NCBI GenBank assembly: GCA_030730025.1
Contig: JANQWC010000012.1
Coordinates: 18,235-82,234, forward strand
Direction: 5' to 3'
Source of the DNA: Crocinitomicaceae bacterium
GTDB taxonomy: Bacteria; Bacteroidota; Bacteroidia; Flavobacteriales_D; Crocinitomicaceae
DNA: 64,000 bases
Shown here: positions 44,878 through 54,586 of the stretch, in pieces
How the letters are laid out: the number at the start of each line of letters is the position of its first letter
Numbering within the stretch: the stretch's first letter is position 1
Made by a program: the position numbers and the translations under genes
Notes under the pieces: model-generated
What the model saw: the letters and a program-made list of their open reading frames with translations, nothing else
What the model was told of the DNA's origin: nothing
The model's database searches: none

Positions 44878-46407
44878 ATGGAAATCGTATGGTTATTAAT
44901 AGGATCACTCGGCGGCGGTGTTGCTGGTTTCATCCTCCAAAAAAGCATCCTGAAAAAGGACGCAGAACGCATTATCAAAGAAGCCGAATCAAAGGCTGAA
45001 ACAATCCAAAAAGAGCGCGCCCTTCAAGCCAAAGAGCGTTTTTTCAAGCAAAAAGAAGAGCACGAAGAAGCCATCAAAGAACGGGAGCGCCGCATGCAAT
45101 CTGGTGAAGATCGTTTCAAAACCAAAGAAAAAACACTCAACCAAAAATTAGAAGAAATCGGTAGAAAAGAGAAAGAACTCGAGAAAGTTCAGTCCGACTA
45201 CCAAACCAAAGCTGCTCACCTAGACGTGCGCAACCAAGAGCTTGACAAAATTCATCAAAAACAAATCACAGAGCTCTCCAAAATTGCACAACTTTCTCCG
45301 GAAGACGCCAAGCAAAACCTGATGCAAGCACTCACCGACGAAGCGCGCACAGCAGCCATGGCTACCATCAAAGAGATCACCGAAGAAGCCAAACTCAACG
45401 CCAACAAGGAAGCGCGCAAAATCGTTATCCAAAGTATCCAGCGCGTCGCTACAGAGCAAGCGGTTGAAAACGCCGTTTCGGTATTTAACATCGAATCCGA
45501 CGAAGTCAAAGGACGCATCATCGGACGCGAAGGACGCAACATCCGCGCCCTCGAGGCAGCTACAGGTGTAGAAATCATCGTTGACGACACCCCAGAGGCT
45601 ATCATCTTGTCATGTTTTGATCCAGTGCGCAGAGAAATCGCCCGCTTGAGCTTGCACCAACTTGTTTCGGATGGCCGTATCCACCCAGCCCGCATCGAAG
45701 AAGTTGTTGCCAAAACGCGCAAACAACTCGATGAAGAAATCGCTGAAACCGGCCGTCGCACTTGTATTGACCTCGGTATCCACGGTTTGCATCCAGAGCT
45801 CATGCGCATGGTTGGCCGCATGAAATTCCGTTCTTCTTACGGACAAAACCTCCTCCAACACTCCCGCGAAGTTGCCAACCTTTGTGCCATTATGGCGGCA
45901 GAGCTTGGCCTCAACGTCAAACTTGCCAAGCGCGCTGGCCTCCTCCACGACATCGGAAAAGTGCCAGACGAAGAACCAGAATTGCCACACGCCATCTTAG
46001 GCATGAAAATCGCTGAAAAATTCGGCGAAAAAGGCGATGTCTTGAACGCTATTGGTGCCCACCACGACGAAATCGAAATGACGACCCTCATCTCGCCAAT
46101 TGTACAAGTTTGTGATGCCATCTCTGGCGCACGCCCTGGTGCACGCCGCGAGATCGTAGAAGCCTACATCAAACGCATCAAAGAACTCGAAAACCTCGCC
46201 CTATCTTACGACGGTGTTGGCAGCGCTTATGCCATCCAGGCCGGCCGCGAGTTGCGCGTTTTGGTAGAAGCAGAAAAAGTATCAGACCAAAGAGCCGAAG
46301 AGCTTTCTTTCACGATCTCTCAGCGCATCCAAACCGAAATGACCTACCCTGGGCAGGTCAAAGTAACGGTGATCCGCGAAAAACGTTCTGTCAACTACGC
46401 CAAATAA
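44878..46407 (+). CDS. rny: Ribonuclease Y
   Basis: Membrane-anchored endoribonuclease that initiates mRNA decay. The 509-residue protein has an N-terminal helix (about 3-23), a long charged coiled coil to about 160, a KH domain around 195-260 ([21 protein letters not shown]) and an HD domain with the His-Asp pair in [10 protein letters not shown] (about 351-360). The HHDE stretch and following segments fit the family. It sits between zapA and the shikimate genes. Confidence 0.97.
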   Translation: MEIVWLLIGSLGGGVAGFILQKSILKKDAERIIKEAESKAETIQKERALQAKERFFKQKEEHEEAIKERERRMQSGEDRFKTKEKTLNQKLEEIGRKEKELEKVQSDYQTKAAHLDVRNQELDKIHQKQITELSKIAQLSPEDAKQNLMQALTDEARTAAMATIKEITEEAKLNANKEARKIVIQSIQRVATEQAVENAVSVFNIESDEVKGRIIGREGRNIRALEAATGVEIIVDDTPEAIILSCFDPVRREIARLSLHQLVSDGRIHPARIEEVVAKTRKQLDEEIAETGRRTCIDLGIHGLHPELMRMVGRMKFRSSYGQNLLQHSREVANLCAIMAAELGLNVKLAKRAGLLHDIGKVPDEEPELPHAILGMKIAEKFGEKGDVLNAIGAHHDEIEMTTLISPIVQVCDAISGARPGARREIVEAYIKRIKELENLALSYDGVGSAYAIQAGRELRVLVEAEKVSDQRAEELSFTISQRIQTEMTYPGQVKVTVIREKRSVNYAK

Positions 46408-46413
46408 CACAAA

Positions 46414-47466
46414 ATGCGTCCGGACCTCTTTACAAGCCTTATTTCAGGGCCCTGTTCTGCCGAGTCGCTTACACAAGTCTTACAAACAGCGGAGGGCCTA
46501 CAAGGTCTTCCGCTTTCTTATTTTAGGGCCGGTATCTGGAAACCGCGCACCCAACCCGGCGCTTTTGAAGGCATCGGCGACACCGGCCTGGCTTGGCTCG
46601 TGGAGGTGCGCAAACAATTTGGTTTCAAAATCTGTACAGAAGTAGCCACCGCCGAGCACGTCAAAGCCGCAGTAGCCCATCAGCTCGATATGGTTTGGAT
46701 TGGGGCGCGCTCTACCGTTAATCCGTTTACGGTTCAAGAAATTGCCGAGGCTTTGCAAGGCACAGACATTCCGGTTATGGTGAAAAACCCCGTCAATCCG
46801 GACCTCAAACTCTGGTTGGGAGCCATCGAAAGGTTGGAGCGCCACCAAGTAAAAATAATTGGTGCCATCCACCGCGGTTTTTCTGTGTACCAAAAAACCA
46901 AGTACCGCAACAACCCGCATTGGCAAATCGCCATCGATTTCAAGCAAGCCAGACCCGACATTCCACTCATCATGGATCCGTCTCACATTGGCGGACGCGC
47001 TGCACTCATTGCGCCTCTGGCCCAACAAGCCCTCGATTTGCACTACGACGGCCTCATGGTAGAAACACATTGCTCGCCTGCTGACGCGCTCACCGATGCC
47101 AAGCAACAAATTAGCCCTGCTGCACTCATCGAACTGCTCGGTAACTTAGCCCCACACTCCAAAAGCGATCAACTACTTGCTGAACTCTCCGAATTGCGAG
47201 ACAAACTCAGCCTGATAGATGACGGCCTCATGGAATTGCTACAAGAACGGATGGAACTCTCCAAACAAATTGGCTTGTTGAAACGCAATCACAACAGCCC
47301 CATTCTTCAAGTACAACGTTGGGAAGAAACCCTCAAATCAACAATAGAAAAAGCTCTAGATGCAGATCTCTCACCAGAATTTGCAGAACAATTCATCAAA
47401 ATGCTGCACGAAGAATCAATCCGTATTCAGTTAGGCCTACTCAGCAACAAAAGCAATGAAGCTTAA
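46414..47466 (+). CDS. Bifunctional DAHP synthase (type I-beta)-chorismate mutase
   Basis: The first step of the shikimate pathway fused to chorismate mutase. The N-terminal 250 residues are a KDO8P-synthase-like DAHP synthase: SGPCSAESL at the start, FRAGIWKPRTQPGAFEGIG, VWIGARSTVNPF, VMVKNPVNPD and MDPSHIGGR. The C-terminal 100 residues (about 255-350) are a helical chorismate mutase of the AroQ type (LRDKLSLIDDGLMELLQERMELSKQIG). Such fusions are common in Bacteroidota, where the mutase domain may provide feedback control. It overlaps aroA by 11 bases. Confidence 0.94.
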   Translation: MRPDLFTSLISGPCSAESLTQVLQTAEGLQGLPLSYFRAGIWKPRTQPGAFEGIGDTGLAWLVEVRKQFGFKICTEVATAEHVKAAVAHQLDMVWIGARSTVNPFTVQEIAEALQGTDIPVMVKNPVNPDLKLWLGAIERLERHQVKIIGAIHRGFSVYQKTKYRNNPHWQIAIDFKQARPDIPLIMDPSHIGGRAALIAPLAQQALDLHYDGLMVETHCSPADALTDAKQQISPAALIELLGNLAPHSKSDQLLAELSELRDKLSLIDDGLMELLQERMELSKQIGLLKRNHNSPILQVQRWEETLKSTIEKALDADLSPEFAEQFIKMLHEESIRIQLGLLSNKSNEA

Positions 47467-48658
47467 AGCACAGGCTTACAACGGTCATTTAATGGCGCCT
47501 GCTTCCAAGAGCCACGGACAGCGCTTGCTGCTCTTGGCGCAACTTTCAGCACAACCCTGCCAAATCAATAACCTGGGCACCGACCGCGACACCCAAGCCA
47601 TGCAAGCCGCGCTAAGCAGCCTCAGTACAACGGCACCTCATACGCCCCAACAAACAATTCACGTTGGTGAAAGCGGTTTTGCGCTGCGCACGCTAGCCTT
47701 TGTAGGGCGCTGTTTTTGTTCGTCTTACCAACTCACAGGCAGCGGCACCCTACTGCAGCGCACGCACTGGGCTACCATACATTTACTCGAGCAATTGGGC
47801 CTTGTCGTTGCGCACCAAAATGGTCAGTTGCCTTTAAATGTAAGTGGCGAGATCACCAACACCAAATTAGTTGTAGACGGAACCGAAGGCTCGCAGTACG
47901 TTTCTGGCCTTTTTTTAATGGCCGCCAAACACCCGGGTTCTTGGCAAATCAGCATCAACAACCTCAACAGTCAAGCTTATTTTGAGCTCACCCTTCAACT
48001 TTTGCAGCAATTCGGTTTTACTTACACACAAGTAGGATCGGATTATGCGTTTGAAGGAGCCCAAGAACTTTCCTGCCCAAATACTACAGTAGAAGGCGAT
48101 TGGAGCAGCGTTGCGGCGCATCTCGTGGGCGCGGCCATCAAAGGAAAAATCGAAGTTTCAGGACTCAATGCCATGAGTTTACAACCCGATCGCAACCTCC
48201 TCAGTGCACTCACTGATTTTGGAGCCAATTGGGCTTGGGAAGACGACGTGCTTGTATTGTCAGAAAGCGCAAACAAACATCCTTTTGACTTTGACTGCGC
48301 ACAGCAACCAGATCTATTTCCAGTCTTGGTGGTGTTGGCCTGCGCTGCAAAAGGCACCAGCACGCTTCGCGGTATTCAGCGCTTAAAAAATAAAGAATCT
48401 GACCGCTTGATGGTCATGTGTGATGCTTTAGCGAGTTGGGGAGTGGGCTACCAGATCATTGGTGAGCAAATTGACATCTACGGAACTGGGCAAGTAAATA
48501 GCGGCAACATCAAGACCTACAAAGACCACCGCATTGTGATGGCGGGCTGTGTGGCGAGTTTACTTTGTGCAGATGGACAAGCGCTAGACGACACCACGGC
48601 AATTGAGAAATCTTACCCTGGTTTTGTGGCAGATTTTCTACACCTGACCCAGGCTTAG
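47456..48658 (+). CDS. aroA: 3-phosphoshikimate 1-carboxyvinyltransferase (EPSP synthase)
   Basis: Transfers enolpyruvate from PEP to shikimate-3-phosphate. The 400-residue protein is at the short end for AroA. Typical segments are ASKSHGQRLLLLAQL (about 13-27), the VGESGFALRTLAF glycine-rich stretch, YVSGLFLMA and RLKNKESDRL near 310. A late KTYKDHRIVMA is also characteristic. It overlaps the fusion gene by 11 bases and ends overlapping the stop of the convergent TPR-like gene by four bases. Confidence 0.94.
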   Translation: MKLKAQAYNGHLMAPASKSHGQRLLLLAQLSAQPCQINNLGTDRDTQAMQAALSSLSTTAPHTPQQTIHVGESGFALRTLAFVGRCFCSSYQLTGSGTLLQRTHWATIHLLEQLGLVVAHQNGQLPLNVSGEITNTKLVVDGTEGSQYVSGLFLMAAKHPGSWQISINNLNSQAYFELTLQLLQQFGFTYTQVGSDYAFEGAQELSCPNTTVEGDWSSVAAHLVGAAIKGKIEVSGLNAMSLQPDRNLLSALTDFGANWAWEDDVLVLSESANKHPFDFDCAQQPDLFPVLVVLACAAKGTSTLRGIQRLKNKESDRLMVMCDALASWGVGYQIIGEQIDIYGTGQVNSGNIKTYKDHRIVMAGCVASLLCADGQALDDTTAIEKSYPGFVADFLHLTQA

Positions 48659-49221
48659 TTGCCCTGACCAACCAAAAAACCAGCTTGGCCTTTTAAGATA
48701 TACTCCTCGAAAGTAAGGTCGAGCTTGGCTAAGCGCGCTTTGATGTCTTTCTTTTTTTGTGTGGGTATTTTAGGACTCTCCAACAAAAGGGTATAATACT
48801 TTCTGACCATTGCGGTATCGCGCGGCGCATTGATATCGTATGAACTACCCAAACTCTCAATTACGAGCAATCTGTTTTTGTAGTCGGGAAAGCGCTCTAG
48901 TAAGGTATCGCCATATGCCCTGGCTTCGCGTGGCGCACTCAATTGCTCGTAAATCATGTGGGTTTTGAAGAGGCAATCTGCTGAAAAGGTATCCTTTGGG
49001 AAGGCCTTGCTGTATGCCAACAAACGGTTGATGAGTTCAATTTGAGCCAAACTGGTGATTTTGGCCGCTTTTTGAGGGTCTTTTTGCAAATTTGCTAGTG
49101 AATCTTCATAGGCCGTAATGCCCTCGCGCAGGTTTACTTTTTTGCTTTTGTGCTCAGCGGATTCTCCACATGAGAACAAAAAGAAGAACGAAAGGGTCGA
49201 TAGAAAAATAATGCTTTTCAT
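48655..49221 (-). CDS. TPR-like lipoprotein of unknown function
   Basis: A 188-residue exported protein with a lipoprotein signal ending FLFSC (Cys18). The mature part is helical, with paired helices in the 60-150 region (INRLLAYSKAFPKDTFSADCLF and later EARAYGDTLLERFPDYK) that resemble a tetratricopeptide-like fold but are not strong TPR matches. It is five bases downstream of def. The order ruvX, def and this type of gene is recurrent in Bacteroidota, from general knowledge. Function is unknown. Confidence 0.75.
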   Translation of the reverse strand: MKSIIFLSTLSFFFLFSCGESAEHKSKKVNLREGITAYEDSLANLQKDPQKAAKITSLAQIELINRLLAYSKAFPKDTFSADCLFKTHMIYEQLSAPREARAYGDTLLERFPDYKNRLLVIESLGSSYDINAPRDTAMVRKYYTLLLESPKIPTQKKKDIKARLAKLDLTFEEYILKGQAGFLVGQGN

Positions 49222-49226
49222 AAGGC

Positions 49227-49826
49227 TTAAATCATGCGTGGTTTTTTGCCGCCTGGAAAACTCATTTTGTAGTCTACCTGGATAGCACCTTGGGTAATAT
49301 TCCCTAAGCGCTTGAGCAATAATTTTTTCTTGAGCGGACTGAGGTGGTCGGTAAAAAGCACCCCTTCGATGTGGTCGTATTCGTGCTGAATGATGCGTGC
49401 AGCGTAGCCATCAAAGGATTCTTCGTGGAAAACCCAGTTTTCGTCGTAGTAGGTGATGAGCACGTTGGCTTTGCGCTGGACGTTTTCACGGATGCCAGGG
49501 ATAGACAAACAGCCTTCTTGAAAAGCCCATTTGGAGCCGCTTTCCTCTTCAATAATTGGATTGATAAATACTTTTTTGAAATTTTCGATGCCTGCTGCCA
49601 TTGGGTCTGGTTCATCGCCTTCTTCATCGGCAAATGGGCTGCCGTCGACAATAAACAAACGAATGCTTTTGCCAATTTGGGGTGCTGCCAAGCCTACGCC
49701 TTTGGCGTGATACATGGTTTCAAACATATCGGCAATGAGCTTTTGTAAATCGGGATAGTTTTGATCGATTTCTTCAGCTTCTTTTTTCAAGACCGGATCT
49801 CCGTAGGCGACAATTGGTAAAATCAT
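49227..49826 (-). CDS. def: Peptide deformylase
   Basis: Removes the formyl group from nascent proteins; a metalloenzyme. The 199-residue product has all three motifs: GVGLAAPQIG (about 43-52), EGCLSIPG and QHEYDHIEG with HEXXH-type metal ligands. It is slightly longer than E. coli Def, as is common in Bacteroidota. Its own consensus promoter lies between its ATG and the ruvX stop, so it need not depend on ruvX for expression. A lipoprotein gene follows. Confidence 0.97.
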   Translation of the reverse strand: MILPIVAYGDPVLKKEAEEIDQNYPDLQKLIADMFETMYHAKGVGLAAPQIGKSIRLFIVDGSPFADEEGDEPDPMAAGIENFKKVFINPIIEEESGSKWAFQEGCLSIPGIRENVQRKANVLITYYDENWVFHEESFDGYAARIIQHEYDHIEGVLFTDHLSPLKKKLLLKRLGNITQGAIQVDYKMSFPGGKKPRMI

Positions 49827-49830
49827 GTTG

Positions 49831-49860
49831 CAAATTTAACAAGGATTAGCTTTGACCCAA
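49831..49860 (-). promoter_or_regulatory. Promoter of def
   Basis: On the minus strand, TTG (49858-49860) and TAAATTTG (49831-49838) are 19 bases apart, and TAAATTTG ends four bases before the ATG, so the mRNA should start at or near the start codon. The -33 element lies inside the end of ruvX. Confidence 0.75.
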
Positions 49861-50253
49861 GTATTCTTGTAAAATCATGGCGGCGGCCACCTGATCTACG
49901 AGGCTTTTGTCGTGCTTTTTCTTTTTATGACCCATTTGGTGTATCGCTTCGCTGGCCATTTTGGATGAAAAACGCTCGTCGAATAACTTGATGGATATTT
50001 TCGGAAATTTCTTTTCAAGCGCTGCTTTCAATAAACGTACGTTTTCAGTCACATGAGAGTCCGAACCGTCCAAACGAGTTGGGTAACCCAATACAATCTC
50101 TTCAATTTGACGCTTGGGAATTTCTTGTTCTAGCCAATTTTCAAGGTGAATTGATTCGATGGTCTGCAAGGGGCTTGCGATGATGCGATTGGGGTCACTG
50201 AGGGCCAAACCACAACGTTTGAGACCGAAATCAATACAAAGTACAACTGACAT
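49846..50253 (-). CDS. ruvX: Putative pre-16S rRNA nuclease / Holliday junction resolvase YqgF
   Basis: A 135-residue RNase H-fold protein of the YqgF/RuvX family, implicated in 16S rRNA maturation. It begins with LCIDFGLKRCGLALSD, the Asp of which coordinates metal; LGYPTRLDGSD, LFDERFSS and KSLVDQVAAAMILQ are further signatures, the last providing the second Asp. Length matches the family. It precedes def by 19 bases on the minus strand. A TAATTTTG element ends four bases before its ATG. Confidence 0.93.
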   Translation of the reverse strand: MSVVLCIDFGLKRCGLALSDPNRIIASPLQTIESIHLENWLEQEIPKRQIEEIVLGYPTRLDGSDSHVTENVRLLKAALEKKFPKISIKLFDERFSSKMASEAIHQMGHKKKKHDKSLVDQVAAAMILQEYLGQS

Positions 50254-50257
50254 CCTT

Positions 50258-50265
50258 CAAAATTA
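50258..50265 (-). promoter_or_regulatory. -7 promoter element of ruvX
   Basis: Minus-strand TAATTTTG ends four bases before the ATG, with AAGG between. No TTG lies 19-22 bases away. Confidence 0.55.
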
Positions 50266-50287
50266 AGGAGTTTCAACGAAGTATTTG

Positions 50288-50295
50288 TAAATTCG
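50288..50295 (+). promoter_or_regulatory. -7-like element of the 50300 lipoprotein gene
   Basis: TAAATTCG differs from TAnnTTTG at one base and ends four bases before a GTG start codon, the same spacing seen at def and ruvX. Confidence 0.35.
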
Positions 50296-50299
50296 TGTT

Positions 50300-51103
50300 G
50301 TGATTACAAAAGTTCTTCTACTCCTTTTACCGCTCTTGTTTCTTTCTTGTGGAGAAACGCCTAAAGATGTCGCGCCCAATAATGCGGCACAACTGATTTT
50401 TGAACCTTCCTTCAAAGGTCTCTCCGCCTTTCTCAACTACCGCGAAAAAGTCGAACAGCGCCAAGACCTCAAGCGCATTCCTTCCTTGTACTTTACGCAC
50501 AAAAGTGGTTTTACACTCAAGTCAGAAGCACTTCTCGATCCAAACGGTGAAATCCTGAAGGCCAGTCTCGAAAAGATCGACACCCTTGGCTTCAAGGTTA
50601 CTTATACTTTTTACTTTCTCAAAGAAGTGCTGAGTATGGTTGAGGTGGTGAAGTCCAACATGCGCCTGTCTACGCTCAAAAACGACGTTACTTTTGTTTT
50701 TTACAACGCCAACCAGAGCCCTATTGCCAGCTACGCCAGGACGCTAAGCAATGGCAAGCAAGTGCCGTTTAAGGCCATCAGATCTGACCAAAAAACCAAC
50801 AGCGACATCGACCAAGCCCTACAAATGCTTTCCGAAATGCAAAACCAAGTAGGCGATTTCACCTTGCGATTTCAAGGGTTTGACGAAGCCTTCAACAAAA
50901 AGTTTGTGCAATTTGGCAACGAAGCCTTTTCGACCAACCTCGCCTATGCGCCCAACGATACCTCTGTTCTTGCTTTTGAAAAAAATCCAAGTGCCTTCAA
51001 AAAGCAAACCTACTCCATCCAATTCCAAGATGTACAAGAAGCTACGGGCCTGCAATATCAGGTGCTGACAGTTATTCAAAAATCTAACGCAACATTTTAC
51101 TGA
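50300..51103 (+). CDS. Lipoprotein of unknown function
   Basis: A 267-residue exported lipoprotein with the signal ending LLFLSC (Cys17). The start is GTG at 50300; there is no upstream ATG in frame. The mature part is a mixture of beta and helical stretches with many Lys and Phe residues and no motif that I know. It faces ruvX divergently, 46 bases away, and is 38 bases before the TonB-type receptor. Confidence 0.7.
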   Translation: MITKVLLLLLPLLFLSCGETPKDVAPNNAAQLIFEPSFKGLSAFLNYREKVEQRQDLKRIPSLYFTHKSGFTLKSEALLDPNGEILKASLEKIDTLGFKVTYTFYFLKEVLSMVEVVKSNMRLSTLKNDVTFVFYNANQSPIASYARTLSNGKQVPFKAIRSDQKTNSDIDQALQMLSEMQNQVGDFTLRFQGFDEAFNKKFVQFGNEAFSTNLAYAPNDTSVLAFEKNPSAFKKQTYSIQFQDVQEATGLQYQVLTVIQKSNATFY

Positions 51104-51117
51104 TTTCAAACGTCTTA

Positions 51118-51125
51118 TATAGTTG
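51118..51125 (+). promoter_or_regulatory. -7-like element of the TonB-type receptor gene
   Basis: TATAGTTG has one mismatch to TAnnTTTG and lies 16 bases before the ATG at 51142. Confidence 0.3.
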
Positions 51126-51141
51126 TACTGACCCTTATTTC

Positions 51142-53886
51142 ATGAAAAAATTACTCTTCCTTAGTTTAACACTGCTCTTCTCAGCACTTTCTTACAGTCA
51201 AAACATGAAAGTAAGTGGCCGTTTAGTCGATAGCGCTGGCGTACAGCCTATTCACCAAGCGAGCATAATGGCCATTCACCTGCGCGACTCCGTTTTGGTC
51301 AGCTACACCCGCAGCAATGCCAACGGCGAATTTGCGTTCAACAACCTTCCGCTCGATTCTTTTCAGCTTTTGATCGAACACAGCAACTGGACACCCCGCA
51401 GTATTTACTTAATGGGTTCTGCCAAAAAAGCAACTTTCGAACTACCCGACGTCCGCCTTTATCCGAAGGTGCAAGACGTCAAGGAAGTGATCGTGACGCG
51501 CAACCGCAACGCGATGTATTTCAGTGGCGACACCCTTATATTTGTGGCCGACTCGTTTAAGGTGGCCGAAAATGCAGTTGTTGAAGACCTCTTGAAGAAA
51601 CTTCCTGGGATCAAAGTAGAAAAAGATGGGAGCATTACATCGCAAGGCAAGGAAATCAGTCAGGTATTAGTAGACGGCGATGAATTTTTTGGCTCAGACG
51701 CCACCATTGCCACCAAAAATTTAGCCGCCAACGGCGTTGAATCTGTACAAGTTTACGAAAAGAAAAACGAAGATGCCGCCGCCGGCGAAGATGACAAAAT
51801 ACAAGTCCTCGACCTCAAACTTAAAGACGAAGCCAAGCGGGGCTATTTTGGTAAAGCAGCAGTTGCCTCCGACCTGGACCAAGGGGCGGCAGACGAAGCA
51901 TTTTACGAATCCGAACTTTTATTCAATAAGTTCAACAAGACCCAAAAGATTTCCGTTTTTATGCTCGCCTCCAATACGCCTAAATCAAGTTTTGGCTTTG
52001 GTGACATGAATAAATTTGGCCTCGACAACGAAAGAAACCAAAGCGGCCTCAACTTCTGGGACCGCGACTCCAGAGGCAACAACTCAGGCATTCCGCAAAC
52101 GCTCAAAACTGGTATTTACTACAACGACCGCTTATCCGAGAAAGTCAAACTAGGTGTCAATTACGCATATTACGACAGCCGCTTGCAAGCCAATTCGAGC
52201 GCGCAGACACAATATTTCTTGGCAGACAGCTCTTATTACACCAAAGACTCCACCAATAATCAGTCTACGAGCAGCTCGCACCGCTTCAATATGAATTTGC
52301 AGATCGATATCGATTCACTCACCAAACTCGAAATCAAGCCCAACGTTCACTTTGACCTCGGCACCCAAAACAACACGTCGGTCAACGATTTCCGTGACAA
52401 CAGCTTTGCCTCTTATTTGCTCACAAACGTCAACAATACTTATGATTCTAAAGGCGTCAGCAGCAATTCAGAAGCCATTCTCAGAAGAAAGTTTGGTAAA
52501 AAAGACCGCGAGTTAGAAGCCAAATACATTTTGCGCTACAACGACAACAGTTCCGAAGGGCAATTAACAACCAACACGGACGCTTTGGTTTTTGACACTG
52601 TCACCAACCAAAGAAAGACCAACAACAATTTTGGCAACACCAACTACATCACGCTCTCATACACAGAGCCACTCTCCAAAAGCTTCTTGCTCACCACCGA
52701 ATATTTCTTGGAATTAGGCGCCTCCAACCAAGCGCGCTACACCTACAATCCAAACTTAGTTGGGGAGTTTAGTCAAATTGACAGCCTTTTCACCAACGAT
52801 TTCATCAATGAGCGCTTTCAGCAGCGTGGTACTGCTACCCTTACCTACCTTTACAAGAGCCATAGAGTTACTGGAGGTTTGGGCTTTCGCAACATCCAAA
52901 TAGACAACATCAATCAATTCAGTGGGGCGGGCATCAATCAGAACATCTCCAACTTTTTACCCAACTTCTCTTATCAGTTCAAGCCGAGCATGGCCAAGCG
53001 CATCAATTTGCGATACAGCACTTACTCTGCTCCGCCAAGCGCCAACGACCTCCAACCGGTTCGAGACAACACCAACCCCAACCGCATTCAAGAAGGAAAT
53101 CCGGACCTCAAACCCAACTACCAGCACCAACTCAATTTCAACGCCAATGTTTGGCAAGCCATGACAGGCCGCTACATTTGGTCAGGAGGTAACGCCACCT
53201 TTACGCAAAATGCGTTTGGCAACAGCACTACCTTTGACCAGTTTGGCCGTACCATTTCAAAAACCGTCAATGTAGATGGCAACATGTTTGCAACGGTTTA
53301 TGCAGGCGGCGGCTACCCTATTCTCAACCGCAAACTGACCTTTGAGCCAAGCCTCAACGCTTCGTACTTCAAAAACAACAATTTCATCAACGGACAGCTC
53401 AACACCACCAGCACAACAACTTTGAATGGCGCCTTCTCGATTGAAGTCAGTCTCGATAGCCTCGAGTTAAATGTTGGTGCAGACTATACCTACGTGAATC
53501 CGGTTACTACGCTGAGTACTTTTGCCAATCAACCCTACTCGACACAAAATTATTTCATGACCGGTGATTGGCGCCTACCTGCGCACTTCCGTTTCAAATG
53601 GGAACTCAACTACACCATGAACCGCGGACGAGCAGATGCGTTCAACCGCGACCTCTTTATCGTAGACCTCGAGCTTCAAAAAGCATTCTTGAAAACAGAA
53701 AACCTCATCTTGGGGCTTTCGATCAACGACCTACTCAATCAAAACATCAATGTACAGCGCACCGTAAGTGGCAACCAAATTACCGATAACTACACGCGGA
53801 TCATTACACGCTATTTCCTATTGCGCTTGACTTACAAATTTAACAACAACAAAACCCGTGAAGAAGATCTTCGTATGTGGCATTAG
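51142..53886 (+). CDS. TonB-dependent-receptor-like outer-membrane barrel protein
   Basis: A 914-residue outer-membrane protein. A signal peptide ends near LSYSQN (about 20). Residues 23-115 are a carboxypeptidase-regulatory-like domain (KVSGRLVDSAGVQPIHQASIM), and a plug-like part follows with VEDLLKKLPGIKVEKDGSI and QVLVDGDEFFGSD. The rest consists of a long beta-barrel with Tyr/Asn-rich strands. This arrangement is the outer-membrane beta-barrel family of Bacteroidota, with a reduced plug. The ligand is unknown. It overlaps the GLPGLI gene by 29 bases. Confidence 0.9.
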   Translation: MKKLLFLSLTLLFSALSYSQNMKVSGRLVDSAGVQPIHQASIMAIHLRDSVLVSYTRSNANGEFAFNNLPLDSFQLLIEHSNWTPRSIYLMGSAKKATFELPDVRLYPKVQDVKEVIVTRNRNAMYFSGDTLIFVADSFKVAENAVVEDLLKKLPGIKVEKDGSITSQGKEISQVLVDGDEFFGSDATIATKNLAANGVESVQVYEKKNEDAAAGEDDKIQVLDLKLKDEAKRGYFGKAAVASDLDQGAADEAFYESELLFNKFNKTQKISVFMLASNTPKSSFGFGDMNKFGLDNERNQSGLNFWDRDSRGNNSGIPQTLKTGIYYNDRLSEKVKLGVNYAYYDSRLQANSSAQTQYFLADSSYYTKDSTNNQSTSSSHRFNMNLQIDIDSLTKLEIKPNVHFDLGTQNNTSVNDFRDNSFASYLLTNVNNTYDSKGVSSNSEAILRRKFGKKDRELEAKYILRYNDNSSEGQLTTNTDALVFDTVTNQRKTNNNFGNTNYITLSYTEPLSKSFLLTTEYFLELGASNQARYTYNPNLVGEFSQIDSLFTNDFINERFQQRGTATLTYLYKSHRVTGGLGFRNIQIDNINQFSGAGINQNISNFLPNFSYQFKPSMAKRINLRYSTYSAPPSANDLQPVRDNTNPNRIQEGNPDLKPNYQHQLNFNANVWQAMTGRYIWSGGNATFTQNAFGNSTTFDQFGRTISKTVNVDGNMFATVYAGGGYPILNRKLTFEPSLNASYFKNNNFINGQLNTTSTTTLNGAFSIEVSLDSLELNVGADYTYVNPVTTLSTFANQPYSTQNYFMTGDWRLPAHFRFKWELNYTMNRGRADAFNRDLFIVDLELQKAFLKTENLILGLSINDLLNQNINVQRTVSGNQITDNYTRIITRYFLLRLTYKFNNNKTREEDLRMWH

Positions 53887-54586
53887 TGCCTTGTTGCTCA
53901 GTCTACAGGCTTGGGCACAAACAGAATATATTCATGCCGGCAAAATCACTTTTGAACGCCGCACCAACCTCGAAAAGCGCTTCACAGACCAGCGCATGAA
54001 ACGCTTTGTGACCGAAGAAAATAAAATCCGCATTGAGTCTTTTCAGCTTTTCTTCAACGATACTGCGTCTTACTTTGCGGTTGTGCCAAGCAACGAACCC
54101 GAAGAAATGGCCTGGCTCACTACCAAAAACGCCTATTATCAAAACCTCAAAGCCAATAATCAACTCATGATGCTGGCAGTTTTTGGTCAGAATGTGTATG
54201 TCCAAGATAGCCTTCCCCAACGCACCTGGAAAATTACCGACGGCAAACGCAACATTTGCGGTTACGAATGTAGAAAAGCAATTTACCAGAAAAACGACAG
54301 CACGCGCCTCTATGCTTGGTACACGCCAATGCTCACGCCTTCTGTAGGCCCCGAAGGTTTTGGAGGTCTTCCGGGTACCATTCTTGGCTTGGCTACCGAA
54401 GATGGCGGAATTGTCTACTTTGCCAAAAAGATTGATACCGTTGCGCCCAAAAAAGAAGAATTAGTGCTCAATCCGGGCAAAAATAAAGTATTCACTATTG
54501 TTGAATTGCGTCAGAAAATCGAGAAAGAATACGGCTCCACCCCTTGGGGCAAGCGGCTTTTTGACGATATTTTCCGTTGGCTGTAA
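53858..54586 (+). CDS. GLPGLI family protein
   Basis: A 242-residue exported protein of the GLPGLI family, common in Bacteroidota and of unknown role, often encoded next to outer-membrane receptors. Signal peptide ends near AWAQ (about 21). The signature stretch is [17 protein letters not shown] (residues about 168-184), after the GYECRKAIY segment. Start is GTG at 53858, inside the receptor gene, with a 29-base overlap, which suggests linked expression. It ends overlapping rfbA by one base. Confidence 0.9.
   Translation: MKKIFVCGISALLLSLQAWAQTEYIHAGKITFERRTNLEKRFTDQRMKRFVTEENKIRIESFQLFFNDTASYFAVVPSNEPEEMAWLTTKNAYYQNLKANNQLMMLAVFGQNVYVQDSLPQRTWKITDGKRNICGYECRKAIYQKNDSTRLYAWYTPMLTPSVGPEGFGGLPGTILGLATEDGGIVYFAKKIDTVAPKKEELVLNPGKNKVFTIVELRQKIEKEYGSTPWGKRLFDDIFRWL

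Noticed and set aside
45255-45821. 188-codon minus-strand frame inside rny
   Set aside because: Overlaps the KH and HD region of rny and has Ser/Arg-rich shadow composition.
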